Notes: generated by a model not told the origin, from the letters alone. Positions 1 to 12,397 are shown, counted from the stretch's first letter. The stretch is 64,000 nucleotides of DNA from Phaseolus vulgaris (GCF_000499845.2 NC_023751.2:6971835-7035834), one strand, 5' to 3'. Program-made: numbers and translations.

Positions 1-320
1 GTCTATTTGCTAAACTTCTATATACATACTTTAAGGAAAAGAAACTAAAATAATTTATTTTATAAAATAAAACTAGGTTTTATATAAATAAAAATATAAA
101 TTTGATAAAGTTATTATAAATAAACTTATTTAAGATTATAAAAAGAAGTTTATTTTATGTTTCTTTTTCTAAAATTATTTATGGAAAAATTTATCTAACA
201 TATGCATGATGACATGACTGCCATAATAAGAATGGACAAAGATACCCACTATGATCTTAATTCAGGGAAAGGAAATTCATGCTAATTCTTACAGTTTTTT
301 AAATATTTAAAATACTCCAA

Positions 321-367
<47 letters not shown>

Positions 368-1158
368 TAATTTCTATATAAATAATCGTGAAAAAATGCT
401 TAATAGATAAAATTCATTCAAAAAAACAAAATTGTAAAACAAAATATTAAATCTGCACATCCCATAAGTAGTTGATATTAAAATCTGAATAACTAATTAA
501 ATATTAATTTAAAATTTATTTATTAATAATAAAATTATTGTATATCAATAATTTTTAGAATATTATTTAATTTAGTTAATATAATAATTAATTATTTTAT
601 TTTTAAAATTAATTTTTATTTAGTAATTTTTATTATAGTATAAATAAGTTCTATCAAATTAAATATATTCTTTTTTATAATTAACAAGTTGTGCCTTAGT
701 TTCTTTCTATAGATTTTGGTATGAACAAAAAAATTTTAACTAACAATTACCTCTAAATAAAGTCATGGTTGAAGTGATTTTTAGTCAAACATAATTTCAC
801 TTTGGAAATAGAAATTCAGTAGTCACTGACATGAAAATCCATGACAATTTGCACCATCATTCACATATTTTTATATTTACAGGTTAAAAAGCTCCACAAA
901 AATTCAATTACTCCTCAAATAAACAAATTCAAAAGAAACGTCTCTCTTTTAATTTATTTATAAAAAAATGAATTATTAACTCGAAAATGTTTTGTTAACG
1001 CAACCTTCAACAACCCTTTATAATAATATTTCAATATTTTAAAAATTAAAATGAAATTAGTTAAAATATTAATTTATTTGTTTGTTAAGAGTATTTACTG
1101 TTTAGAGTGTTAAGGTACGAGGTCCTTATTAACTACATGTTGCAATTACTTGGAAAAG
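1..1158 (+). other. Copy 1 intron 2 (3' part) and AT-rich sequence
   Basis: No exon is visible here. From about position 405 onward the sequence aligns by eye with intron 2 of copy 2 (about 9540-10160): both share an AAAATTCAT(A/T)CAAAAA stretch and the run leading to the exon 3 acceptor. Exon 2 (the VTTMVPFL...GFTNQ block) is absent from positions 1-400. It must lie upstream of the window, beyond an insertion, or be lost. Positions 1-320 are featureless AT-rich DNA. Confidence 0.6.
323..364. repeat. (TA)n microsatellite
   Basis: About 21 uninterrupted TA units inside the copy 1 intron 2 region. Confidence 0.95.
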
Positions 1159-2394
1159 GCAACGCCCTTGTACCTTTCTGAAGTCGCTCCACCAAAATGG
1201 CGAGGAGCTTTCAACGCAGGCTTCCAATTCTTCCTATCACTTGGAGTGCTCGCTGCAGGCAGCGTAAACTACGGAACCGCAAAACACACGTGGGGTTGGC
1301 GAGTCTCTCTTGGCCTGGCCATGGTGCCTGCCGCAGTTATGACAATGGGTGCCTTGCTTATAACAGACACCCCAAGTAGCTTGGTTGAACGTGGCAAAAT
1401 AGACCAAGCCAGAAGAGCCTTGCACAAAGCCAGAGGATCCTCCATCGATGTTGAACCCGAATTGGAAGCACTCATTAGGTTGTCAAAAATTGCAAATTCT
1501 GTAAAGCAGGAACCCTTCAAGACCATGTTTGAGAGGAAGTATCGACCCCACTTGGTCATTGGTTTTGCTATCCCTTTTTTTCATCAAATGACTGGGATTA
1601 GCATTGTGGGTTTCTATTCTCCTAACCTCTTTCGTTCAGTGGGTTTCGGACACGATGCCGCTTTACTTTCTGCCGTTATACTCGGAGCAGTCAACCTTAC
1701 TTCTCTCCTTATCTCTAGTAGTATTGTTGATCGGTTTGGGCGAAGGTTATTGTTCATAACTGGTGGCATATGCATGTGTCTTTGCCAGGTAACCAAAGTC
1801 AATTATAACTTCTTTTAATTCACTTTTGATTTATTCTTAAAGGATGTTATGTTTAGGTCTAAAAAATGAGATATTGATTCTAAAACTAATGTCTATATAT
1901 TTGAAATGTGGATTGTATTAATAATAACAAATTTTGGAACCATTTCTGTGAAGGTTGCGGTGTCTGTTTTGCTTGCAGTGGCGACTGGTGTTGATGGTAC
2001 AAAGGAAATATCGAAGAGCAATGCAGTTCTGGTGTTGGTGCTACTATGTTTCTACACTGCAGGTTATGGTTGGTCGTGGGGTCCTCTCGCCTGGCTAATT
2101 CCAAGTGAAATTTTCCCCTTAAAACTTAGAAGCACTGGACAAAGCATAGCTATTGCCGTGAAGTTCATAGTCGTATTTATATTATCCCAGACATTCTTGT
2201 CAATGCTTTGCCACCTTAAGTTTGGTGCCTTCTTGTTCTATGCGGGTTGGATTGCAGTGATGACAATCTTTATTATATTTTTCTTGCCAGAGACAAAAGG
2301 GATTCCTTTGGAGTCAATGTACACCATATGGGGTAAACACTGGTTTTGGCGTCGGTTTGTGAAAGAAGAAGCTGACCAAGAAAATCTTCCTTGA
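1159..2394 (+). CDS. STP-type monosaccharide/H+ symporter, copy 1 (exons 3-4 only)
   Basis: This is the C-terminal two thirds of a plant sugar transport protein (MFS sugar porter, expected in the plasma membrane, importing hexoses with protons). Exon 3 is 1159-1788 (210 codons) and exon 4 is 1954-2394 (146 residues plus TGA). The 165-bp intron 3 has the same length as in copy 2. Visible signatures are LYLSEVAPPKWRG, IVDRFGRR, GWSWGPLAWLIPSEIFPLK, MLCHLKFG and PETKGIPLESM. The exon 3 acceptor is the weak TGGAAAAG shared with copy 2, not the TTGCAG of copy 4. Three pocket positions are unusual: His for the first Gln of the FFQQ motif, Ser for Asn in TGIN, and Lys at the residue 433 equivalent of Arabidopsis STP10. 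The reading frame is intact. Exons 1-2 are not in the window, so a 5'-truncated pseudogene is possible. LINE A interrupts its 3' UTR 29 bp after the stop. Confidence 0.8.
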
Positions 2395-2423
2395 ACTACA
2401 TATAACTTTAGCTATGTATACTG

Positions 2424-5400
2424 TTTTTTTTTTTTTTTTTTTATCATAAATAAATAAATAAATTAAAGAGACACTTCATAACACAACCCCCTTGTACAAG
2501 AACTCACTACCTAATAACAAACGAAAAGCAGCAAACATAATTGGAAAGAAATGAGTTGTACTGGTTTTTATAGCTGCATTATGCATCAACTCTACATAAT
2601 TTCTACTGCAACAACGCTGCATAAATTCTGCATAATTTCTAATGCAGCAACGCTGCATAATTCTAATTTCGTGCGGCATAACAGTTCTAATAAACCACAA
2701 TACCATTACATGATCCATGCTGGTTCATATACTTGTGTAGATATGAAACCAATTGCAAACTGTCATTTCATTTAATTGGGATGCTATGAATCTGACATTG
2801 AACTGAATAACATGAAGCTCAGAATTATGGACGTATTGAATACTCCTAATAAAAAGGAATTGGTTTAGGGTCAATTCAGTAAAAAAAAAAAAAAGAAATT
2901 AGAAAGAAATTTTTTTAACTGAAATTATGTTCCAAATAAATCAATATATCATGGTTGCTAAAGTATATATATCGTTTATAGGTTGTCCTTTATGTTTCAA
3001 ATAAGTCAATATATTCTTGGTTGCTAAAGTCTATATATCATTTATAGGCTTAAGGACAGCCTGAGATAACTACCGAGGCAGCGTTTGGACCTGCTCTTAC
3101 AAGCTGTGTTCAATTCAATTGTATTCCTACAAATCTGTTCACCAACAGGATGACCTTTGACCATAAATATCAGCTGCCATTAACACAAACTGCAGCACAT
3201 ATTCAGGGAAAGTCAAATCTCCGTTTGTACTAGCTATTTTCTCTACATTTGTTGGAGTTGGAAACACATGGTTGCTCATTACTTCATTGTCCCGCGCCTT
3301 CACTCCACTCTTTCCAACTTTGATTATGATCCAGCAGCTGTGTAAGCTGCTCCTTTTCAAGCCCAAAACCAGAACCAGAACATCTGCAACTGCATTGAAG
3401 ATTGTACAGGCACTCTGTTATAGCTCCTTAGTTACTTCCATCTTCATCCTCCCTGATGACCACCTAACCTGCATATTTTCCAGCATTATAAGAACTAAAC
3501 TACGACAGATTGTGCAGCAAACTACAAAGTTTCCCCCCTGCACCTCGTCCCCACAAGTGTTGCACACACATAACCCCTGCTCACCCAATTTGATTGCTTG
3601 CACCTTCCCTGCACCTGATTCTTCTGAATAAATTACATATCCATATAACATTGTTGCCACTTAAAAGGATCTCTTTCACTAATCTTATAGCAAGCTCCTA
3701 TCCTCCGTTCTGCCCCTTGCCCTTAAGCTTATGTAGAGACCATCATCCTGATACATTAACAGCATATGTTTTGCTGCAGGCAACATCATCAGACCAGAGC
3801 GGAATGGTTATGCTCCACAAACATCATTTCTCATACATAACATCTGCAACTTACTTCAGCTAACCATTGATTACAGCAAACACAATGGTAGTAGGTGGAT
3901 CTGCTCCTCCCTTCTAATATGTTGTTGCCATGACATACTACAACATAAACATTGGTGCATTTAGATACCTACTACACCTTGCTATAGGTACTAAAACAAA
4001 TGTGCTGCAATGAATATGATAGAATAAACACAGATTTAGTGCCACGGAGCATTTAGCAGCATAAACTCTGCATAAACTCAGCACCAACGTCACCCGCAAG
4101 CTATTTCCAAAACTGCATAACTTCTGCACCATCCTTTATGAATGTGCAGGATCAGTAACAAGTTCACATTGCCCTCCTCATAACAGATAAGTCTCTAGCT
4201 TTCTCCCTGCTCCTCCTCTCACATAATGTTCTGCTATTGTAAATCTGCAAATCAAACGTAATAATTCATTATTGACTCACCCCTTCCACTGCAAAGATGA
4301 ATCCTATATCAGCATCTAAGCTTTCCACCAAAGGGAAGCAATTAACTGCAACTCAAACTCAAACTTGCATTACCATCATTTTTCCTGCATCTTCCAAGAT
4401 TTCTATGCAGACAACATCTCCTCTTCACTACCCCTCCCCTTTACAGAAAACTTTTTAAGCATTGTAATGAGTTCAAATGCAGTTTGAAAAGAAATAGCTG
4501 AAAGAACATAACTTATATTTCATCCATAACTAGGATTTAAGTTATGTCCTTTAAAAAAAATTATTTTGCATCGCAACCTCTTGCTTAAAGACTATAAAAT
4601 TTCTTTGTTCTCAAATACACCGCACAATAGTCGCCCATATACCTTTTCACACTCAATTCTATTTGAGGTTAACACATGTCAAGTAAAAGCTCTCAAAGTG
4701 GCACTTAAGGTCCATATGTTGGAAAAAAGGATATTGAACCATCTAAAGCGCATAAACCACACACGCTCTCTGCCAAAATTTGCATTCTAAGAACAGATGT
4801 TGAGTTGTCTCAACCTTAGTTTGGCATAAAGCACATGAAGTTGTACTTACCATCACCCCTCTCCTATTTAAACTGCTTCTAGCTGGGATTCTATCCATCC
4901 TCCAAGCAGTAGTTAGTACGTTAGGCAAAGCTTTGGCCTTCCACAATTGTTCGAAGTTCAAACACCCCATTATGGCAACCACCTCCCTGATTAGAGAGGT
5001 ATCCTTATCCTCCCTATTTAGATTGACCATAGAGATATACCTAAATATTTCATCTTCTCATTCAAACCTGAGTCTCCTCCATCTCAACCTCCACTACCAT
5101 CCTGATTCTTCCAACATGCCTACCTTTCCTGCCGTTCGCCCCTGATATAAAGATAAAGAGTACGACCTAGGGTATAGAGTTATAAAATTATTTTTTGCAA
5201 ATCCAAGCATCCTCCCATAGTGTAATTTTATCCCCAATACCAACTTTTCATCGTATTGCTTCATGAAACCACCATACTTCTTCTCCTTCTCCACATAATT
5301 TAGATAAGTCTCTCTACCACCACGATTGAAATTTAGAACTGATTTTTCTTCGATGTGATTCCCTTCTATATTTTGATAACATGATTTCTTTCCACTTTCC

Positions 5401-6556
5401 TTTTTATTCACACAAAAGATGTCATTTTCATTTGGCCATTAGAGCCCCATTAAACTTTCTGATATCTTTGATTCCTAACACTCCCTCATCCAAAGGTTTG
5501 CACAGATGCTCTTAGCTAACCCAAGCGATAGACCTGTTAACCCTCCCCCAACCTCAAAAAGCTCCTTTGAATACTAGTAATTCTCTTACACACCGATTCT
5601 GGAGCTTTGAAGAAAGATAGATAAAAAGGGGTAAGGTTGTAAACACCAATTTGACTAGGCATATTCTTCCCGTCAACGACAAGAATGTTCCCCTTCCACG
5701 CACTAAGTCGAGCACTTATTTTATTTTGAATTGACTCCCAAAATTGGTTCTTCCTTGAGTTACCACCAACTTCTAGTCCCAGGTATTTAAAAGGAACCCT
5801 CATTATCAATTCAAAGATTTTGCGAAGAAGTCAAGAGCAATCCTTTCAACATTTATGCCTGTCAAATTCGATATATGGAAGTTCATTTTTAGCCCATGAG
5901 CAAGCTCATAACATCTGAGGATGTCTTTCATTGTGAACACATTAGAGAATGATGCTTCACATAGAAAGAGGGTATCATCAACAAATTGTAGCATGAATGA
6001 CTCAACCTCATCTCTACCCACCTTTACTCCTTTAAGTAAATTACCCTTCAATACATGTCTTACTATCCCAACCAAACCTTCACCTTGCCTCAACCCTCTC
6101 GTTGGTTGGAATTTTGTTGTAAGACTTCCCTTAACCAAAAGTGAAATTGACACGAACTGCATGCATTCTTTAATCCATTAATCTATTTATTGTGAAAGTC
6201 CAACCTCTACATGATATCATACAAGAAATCCCACCTAACCGAGTCGTACACCTTTCATAGTCCACCTTCAAACATAAACCACTACTCTCATTCCTCATGA
6301 GCTCCTCTACTACCTTATTGTTCATTGGAACAATATCAAACATCCCTCTATCCTTCAAGAATGCCGATTGACTCCCATCAATAACCGTAGGGAGGACATT
6401 CTTAACTCGATATGATAGCATCTTCGAAATGATTTTATATAGAGCACGGACTAGAAAACTAAAGCTAGGAAAGAAGCATTACAGGCTAAATAGATAATGC
6501 CAAGACCGCCCGCTTCTTGAGACTCACAAACCTTATCCCAAGTAGCCCAGCCAATC
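2424..6556 (-). mobile_element. LINE A, L1-like non-LTR retrotransposon, 5'-truncated
   Basis: The element runs leftward and ends in a poly-A tail seen as T19 at 2424-2442. Just before the tail, on the minus strand, are an AAGGGG..GTG segment and TTATTTAT..TGATAAAA, the same 3'-end signature as the other LINEs in this window. The order along the minus strand is reverse transcriptase remnants (about 6556-5537), a zinc-binding RT domain (5030-4743) and a 3' UTR of about 2.3 kb (4740-2443). That UTR length is close to the 2.2 kb of LINE C once its copia insertion is removed. The 3' UTR contains many CTGCATAA/TGCAGCAA motifs. Insertion is within the copy 1 3' UTR after TGTATACTG, where copy 2 continues TTGTTTGTAAG. 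I could not find a target-site duplication. Confidence 0.85.
4743..6556 (-). pseudogene. LINE A ORF2 remnant: RT plus zinc-binding RT domain
   Basis: Broken frames read on the minus strand. From 6421 comes RT finger sequence (VLPTVIDGSQSAFL, LCLKVDYE). From 6162 come TRGLRQGEG and LQFVDDTLFL, the latter being the F/YADD-type catalytic box with Ala replaced by Val. From 5809 comes FKYLGLEVGGN with SAWKGN. From 5411 comes a thumb/connector piece. From 5030 comes the C-terminal zinc domain WKAKALPNV...CALC...QHLFLEC. Many frameshifts and stops make it non-functional. At 6555-6455 the motif WDKVC..GGLGI, which normally follows the RT, lies directly upstream of CNASFLALV, which normally precedes it, so the 5' part is rearranged. 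Confidence 0.85.
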
Positions 6557-6639
6557 TACAAGTCATTATTATTTCAAATGTACATCGGTAAAATATATGA
6601 ATGAATGACTAACACAAAGTTGGTTAATCGGTTTGATAT

Positions 6640-6892
6640 ATTATGAATATGGTTTTATGCAACAGAAAGATAGAACAAATTGGTAACTATGTGGCCTATA
6701 TTATAGGGTGCTTTAATTAAAAATTATTTTTTGTTGAAGTTGTTGGTAAGGGATTGGATCTATTATGATGATTATTTTGTTGTTTGATATTGGCTAGAAG
6801 TATAGGAAGTTGTTAAAAGATTATTAATGTAAAAGGATTGGAACATCCCCGAAATGTCTCATTTATTTAATTTATTCATTATTGAAAAAAAA
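6640..6892 (+). mobile_element. LINE 3'-end fragment
   Basis: Ends with the family's 3' signature: GGATTGGAACATCCCC, ATGTCTCATTTATTTAATTTATTCATT and A8 at 6885-6892. No coding part remains. The left limit is approximate. Confidence 0.6.
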
Positions 6893-7096
6893 TGTATTGT
6901 TTTGATTATAGTATGTTGGTGCTTCCATGACAACAATGCTGCTTATGCAGTTTTGGATTGTTATATCTAGTATGTGGTGTTATGAGAAACCTAAGCTTAT
7001 GGGTGGAGAAGATATTTTGTTATTTATATACCGGTTGGAACATCTTAAAATGTTTCTTTTTTAATTAATTTTATTTTTTATTGGTAAAAAAAAAAA
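6893..7096 (+). mobile_element. Second LINE 3'-end fragment
   Basis: Abuts the previous tail. It contains AAACCTAAGCTTATGGGTGG, CCGGTTGGAACATCTTAAAATG and ends in A11 at 7086-7096. The AAGCTTATG motif also occurs in the remnant inside copy 3 intron 1. Confidence 0.6.
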
Positions 7097-8497
7097 TCCG
7101 GTTCTTAATAAAATATTCCTACCTCTCATAACATGTGTTAATTTGATAGTTTCTTTTTCTTTAAATTTATAAAAAAAATAGTCAATGGAATAAATTCATA
7201 CTGTCGCACAACCACAATGTTTAGTCCATGTATTATACTCATAGTTGATGTTTTTTTACTTCTAAATCAAAATCAATATTACATCACGCCTTGTTTAATA
7301 GCTGCTGTGCTTTTATATATCTTGAAAACTAAAAACACAGCGGATGTTTAAATATAACATGTATTTAAATTAATTAATAATCCTAACTAATTATGCCTTT
7401 CTTTTTGCTGCTCTGACTTTGGAAGATAACGTTGTAGGTGATGTATTAAACCAGAAAATCAGAACTCCTTATCCAAAAAATATGGTACGTGACCAAGTAA
7501 GCAAAAAATTTAATATCTTAATTGATGCGTACCACGAGTTGACCCTCAATTTTTGGAGGAGCAGGTAATGCAATTTGCCATGACTGCAGATTTAATAGAT
7601 ATTCGTAAGTAGTGTAAATTATTGGTGATTGATTCCAAAATTAGATTGCAAAAATTTTACACTCGATAACATCCCATTTTTACTGTCAATATTTTTTAAT
7701 TTCACTTTTTTATATATAAGTTAAATTAATTAACTTCTTTGAAATCTCACTATTGAAGTAAATTTGAATAAAATTATAAGGACTTGGGCAACACAACTTC
7801 CATATGCGTTAAGTACCTGAATTAGAAGTTGACCAACAATTATTAATTTGAATCGTGATTATCATAACGTACGAACCGGAATTGCCATCCATAATTTTGA
7901 GTGGGGTTAGTGACAGGAAGATCTTCATGGCTCATAAACAAACCAAGCAAATAAGTATGCGATTATAGCCATTCTACAAATTAAACCTCTGACTGTTTCT
8001 TACTTACGTATTATTCAACATATAAACATTGGTATTCTAAGATAACGAGTGATACTACCTAGCTATAATAAACGATAACTCAAGATTGAATAATTATTTT
8101 TTATCACATGGCATATATTATTGGTTTGCCGACTTATGCATAACTCAAGGTTATTAAAAAATATTCCCACTAGGGTTTCACCACTAACTGGATTCGTGGA
8201 TTCGTGATTGAGTTGCATGTATTGTGACAATACTCGTGAGGGATTTTAGATAGTGTACATGAAAACTTTTTAGTTCTATTTCTGTGGTCGTTTCTGTACA
8301 CAAAGAAAATATCAAAGAGAATGTATCATAGTGAACAAGTACTAAAATAATATTAGTTAACGTTGCCGTGCACGATTAACAACACAATCAGCATAATGAC
8401 AGTTGTGTTACAAAAAAAATATAAAAGAAATATGCCGCAGAATTTCTTCCACCAGGAGCAACTTGCAAAAGACAGCGTCCATACAAGTAACTTAGCC
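7097..8497. other. Spacer upstream of copy 2
   Basis: AT-rich, with no gene. Around 7820-7890 a diverged copy of block B (GTTGACCAACAATTATTAATTTGAAT..GTGATTA) can be recognised; the better-kept copies are at 38533-39591 and 53948-54587. This indicates that block B is an ancestral part of the transporter duplication unit, lying on the promoter side. Confidence 0.5.
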
Positions 8498-8504
8498 TAT
8501 AAAT
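8498..8504 (+). promoter_or_regulatory. TATA box of copy 2
   Basis: GCCTATAAATTAG lies 103 bp before the ATG. The same core occurs before copies 3 and 4 at a similar distance. Confidence 0.7.
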
Positions 8505-8600
8505 TAGGAGCCATGCACACACGCTCTTATTATTCTGAGCCTGAGAGCCACTGCGCACAGTTAGAGTGAGTAATACAGAAAGCATACGCAGAGGTTCAAA

Positions 8601-11396
8601 ATGGCCGGAGGGGGCTTCGCTGTGGACACACCAAACAATGGTTTCGCTGGCAAGATCACGCTCTCAGTTATCATCAGTTGCATCGTTGCTGCATCCAGTG
8701 GACTCCTTTTTGGATATGACATCGGAATTTCAGGTTATTATCTTTTCTTACTGAAGCTTTCTTCCTTTGATATTTGCTTTTAGGAAGTCTGCTATAAGTT
8801 CTTAATTATAAGCTGACTCTCGTGATTTCACACATGGTTGAAAAATCAAGAAGAAAAAGATACAATATTATTTTGTTTACCTCCCACATGTTGAGTAGTT
8901 TACATATGACCAAAAGTTTCTGCTAACTCCTTCAAAACTCAAATAAGCTTTTACCATCCCCTCCCTGTAGTACGTGCTTGATTCCCATTTTAACGTATTT
9001 TACTTATGTATGACCAAAACCTAGTCCAGCATAAAAACCCTTTAAATTTACTTGCAGGGTTGAAGATTTTAAGAAAAGAAATACATGCTTAGATTTATAG
9101 TGCATAAAAGGTTTTAAGTGAATTGGATGTGCAAGGCTGACCCTCTTCCTCTGAATGAAAATGTCCATAAATTTCAGGAGGTGTGACAACAATGGTACCA
9201 TTTCTGAAAAAATTCTTTCCAGAGATACTGAGAAAGGCTGCTAGTTCGGAAGTAAATATGTATTGCGTTTACGACAGTCAAGTGTTGACGTTGTTTACGT
9301 CTTCTCTTTACCTTGCTGGGTTGATAACATCTCTTGCAGCTAGTCGGGTAACGATGACACTGGGACGGAGAAACATCATTCTGATAGGAGGTACCATCTT
9401 TTTCGTTGGTGGTGCCCTCAATGGAGGTGCTGAAAATATTCCCATGCTCATTTTAGGTCGTATCTTACTTGGATTTGGAGTTGGTTTTACTAATCAGGTG
9501 AGTTCACACATACATTTTCTTAAACCACTACTTGCATATATAAAATTCATACAAAAACAATAAAACAACATATTAAATTTACTTATTTTCGGTACTTAAA
9601 AATTTATGTAAGTCACTGTTAATTTAGAAATTATTTATTAATAATAAAATATATATTAAAGATTTTTATAATATTATTTAATTCAATTAATTTTTATTTT
9701 TAAAATTAATTTTCATTTAATAATTTTGATGTATGTAAATAAATTGTACCAAATTAACTATATTCTTTTTTATAAACAAAGAAGTTGTGCCTTAGTAGTC
9801 TTCTAATTCAACTCAATTAAAGTCCTGTTTCTTTCTGTACGATTTTGATATAAACAAAAAGTAATTAACTAGCAATTTCCTCTAAATAAAGTCATGGTGG
9901 TGGTACAAAACTTGGTCACAAACACAGAAGTGTTTTTAGCCAAACATAATTTCACTTTCGGGATAGAAATTCAGTACTCACTAACATGAAAATCCATGAA
10001 AATTTTCACCAGATTAATAAATCTCCCTCTTTCACGTCATTCACATATTTGTATATTTGTAGGTTAAAAGACCTGCACAAAAATTCAATTACTCCTCAAA
10101 TAAACAAATTTAAACTAGAAAAATGAGTTATTAACTACATGTTTCAATTACTTGGAAAAGGCAACGCCCTTGTACCTTTCTGAAATCGCTCCAGCAAAAT
10201 GGCGAGGAGCTTTCAACGCAGGCTTCCAATTCTTCATATCAGTTGGAGTGGTCGCTGCAGGCTGCATAAACTTCGGAACCGCAAAACACACGTGGGGTTG
10301 GCGAGTCTCTCTTGGCCTGGCCGTGGTGCCTGCAGCAGTTATGACGATGGGTGCCTTGCTTATAACAGACACCCCAAGTAGCTTGGTTGAACGTGGCAAA
10401 ATAGACCAAGCCAGAAGAGCCTTGCACAAAGCCAGAGGATCCTCCATCGATGTTGAACCCGAATTGGAAGAACTCATTAGGTGGTCAAAAATTGCAAAAT
10501 CTGTGAAGCAGGAACCCTTCAAGACCATGTTTGAGAGGAAGTATCGACCCCACTTGGTCATGGCTTTTGCTATTCCTTTCTTTCAACAAATGACAGGGAT
10601 TAACATTGTGGCATTCTATTCTCCTAACCTCTTTCAATCAGTGGGTTTGGGACACGATGCCGCTTTACTTTCTGCCGTTATACTCGGAGCAGTCAACCTT
10701 GCTTCTCTCCTCGTCTCTACTGGTATTGTTGATCGGTTTGGGCGAAGGTTCTTGTTCATAACTGGTGGCATATGCATGTTTCTTTGCCAGGTAACCAAAG
10801 TCAATTATAACTTCTTTTAATTCACTTTTGAGTTATTCTTAAAGGATGTTATTTTTAGGTCTAAAAGATGAGCTATTGATTCTAAGTCTAATGTCTATAT
10901 ATTTGAAATGTGGATTGTATTAATAATAACAAATTTTGGAACCATTGCTGTGAAGGTTGCGGTGTCTGTTTTGCTAGCAGTGGCGACTGGTGTTGATGGT
11001 ACAAAGGAAATATCGAAGAGTAATGCAGTTCTGGTGTTGGTGCTACTATGTTTCTACACTGCAGGTTTTGGTTGGTCGTGGGGTCCTCTCTCCTGGCTAA
11101 TTCCAAGTGAAATTTTCCCCTTAAAAATCAGAAGCACAGGACAAAGCATAGCTATTGCCGTGCAGTTCATAGTCGTATTTATATTATCCCAGACATTCTT
11201 GTCAATGCTTTGCCACTTTAAGTTTGGTGCCTTCTTGTTCTATGGGGGTTGGATTGTAGTGATGACAATCTTTGTTATATTTTTCTTGCCAGAGACAAAA
11301 GGGATTCCTTTGGAGTCCATGTACACCATATGGGGTAAACACTGGTTTTGGCGTCGGTTTGTGGAAGAAGAAGCTGACCAAGAAAATCTTCCTTGA
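8601..11396 (+). CDS. STP-type monosaccharide/H+ symporter, copy 2 (complete)
   Basis: The four exons are 8601-8733, 9178-9497, 10161-10790 and 10956-11396. Their sum is 1524 nt, giving 507 residues. Introns start GT and end AG: intron 1 is phase 1, splitting the Gly of ISGG, and introns 2 and 3 are phase 0. The predicted product is a 12-TM MFS hexose/proton symporter. Asp40 in FGYDIG matches the proton-binding Asp42 of Arabidopsis STP10. Cys74 (NMYCVYD) and the Cys of MLCHFKFG match the lid-domain disulfide pair. Gln174, Gln293, Gln294, Asn299 and Asn330 match the pocket residues Q177, Q295, Q296, N301 and N332. Signatures include GRILLGFGVGFTNQ, IVDRFGRR, PSEIFPLKIRSTGQ and PETKGIPLESM. The start ATG opens MAGGGFAVD, typical of STPs. 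The only weak point is the exon 3 acceptor TGGAAAAG, which lacks a pyrimidine tract. Exact substrate is unknown. Confidence 0.93.
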
Positions 11397-12393
11397 ACTA
11401 CATATAACTTTATTATGTATACTGTTGTTTGTAAGAAATAGTTGAAAAAAAAAATAGCTTTCCTCAGCCTCAGATGAAAGCCTGTGTAAATGAACAAAAA
11501 CAGTATCATAAACTCTTTTGCCACCATCTAAATGTATTATGACTTTTTTTTATGACATTGGTCAAGTCACTAAAGTTTAGTTTATATTTTGTTTGGAGTA
11601 AAAAGATGAATTTAAGGAAATGAAAAAAGAAAAAAGAAAAACAGATTTGAAGTGAGCTGTTTTGGATAAAAAAAATTAAAAAATAAAAGAAAAATTTATA
11701 AAACTTTATAAGTAATTTGACAGATATAATAAATTTAAGAAGATAATAAAATAATTTAATATAAAAAATTAAAAATAAAATTAGAATTAAAATAAAATAA
11801 TTTTTTTATTAAAAAATAATATTAAATATTAATAAAAATATATATTGATAATTAAAATTAAAATTATTTTTTATTTTAGTTATTTATTTTATTATAATTA
11901 ATAAATATATATTAATAATTAAAAAAATTATAACTAGTACATATATATTAAAATATAATTTTTATATATAGAATCAGTATATAGTGCATTTAATTTTTAT
12001 AAAAAAACAAGGTATAATCAAACTTTCTTCACAAATCTATTAAAAAATGGAAGAAAGTGTCACTAAATCATTGTTTTTAGTGCTTTTTATTATTTTACTT
12101 TTTATTTTTTTAACTTTTTATATATTATTATTTTAATGATAAGTTGATACCGATTAAATTTATTTAAATTTAAATGAATTATTATTTTACTATAATATAA
12201 TTTTTATTTCAGAAAGTAGTTATAAAATACTATTTACGGTGTTAAAGAAAACTTTATTCTTTCTTCTCTTATCTTCTAGATACAAAGAAACCCTTAATGG
12301 AATATGTTTCATGTACCTAGATACAAATATACTTAAAGATAAAAGAAAATGTTCAATTCCAATCAAAAAAATCATTAACACATACACATATTT

Positions 12394-12397
<4 letters not shown>
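11397..12397. other. Copy 2 3' flank, AT-rich spacer
   Basis: The 3' UTR runs through TGTATACTGTTGTTTGTAAG, which matches copy 1 up to the LINE A insertion. After that there is only AT-rich sequence. No gene seen. Confidence 0.5.

Noticed and set aside
3139..4132. Several short ORFs in both strands at 2.5-4.6 kb
   Set aside because: They lie in the LINE A 3' UTR, with no codon structure or homology that I can recognise.
10148..10561. Long minus-strand ORF opposite exon 3, recurring in copies 1, 3 and 4 (e.g. 61416-61862)
   Set aside because: It is the antisense shadow of a conserved exon. Its repetition across copies follows from paralogy and codon composition, and there is no independent domain.
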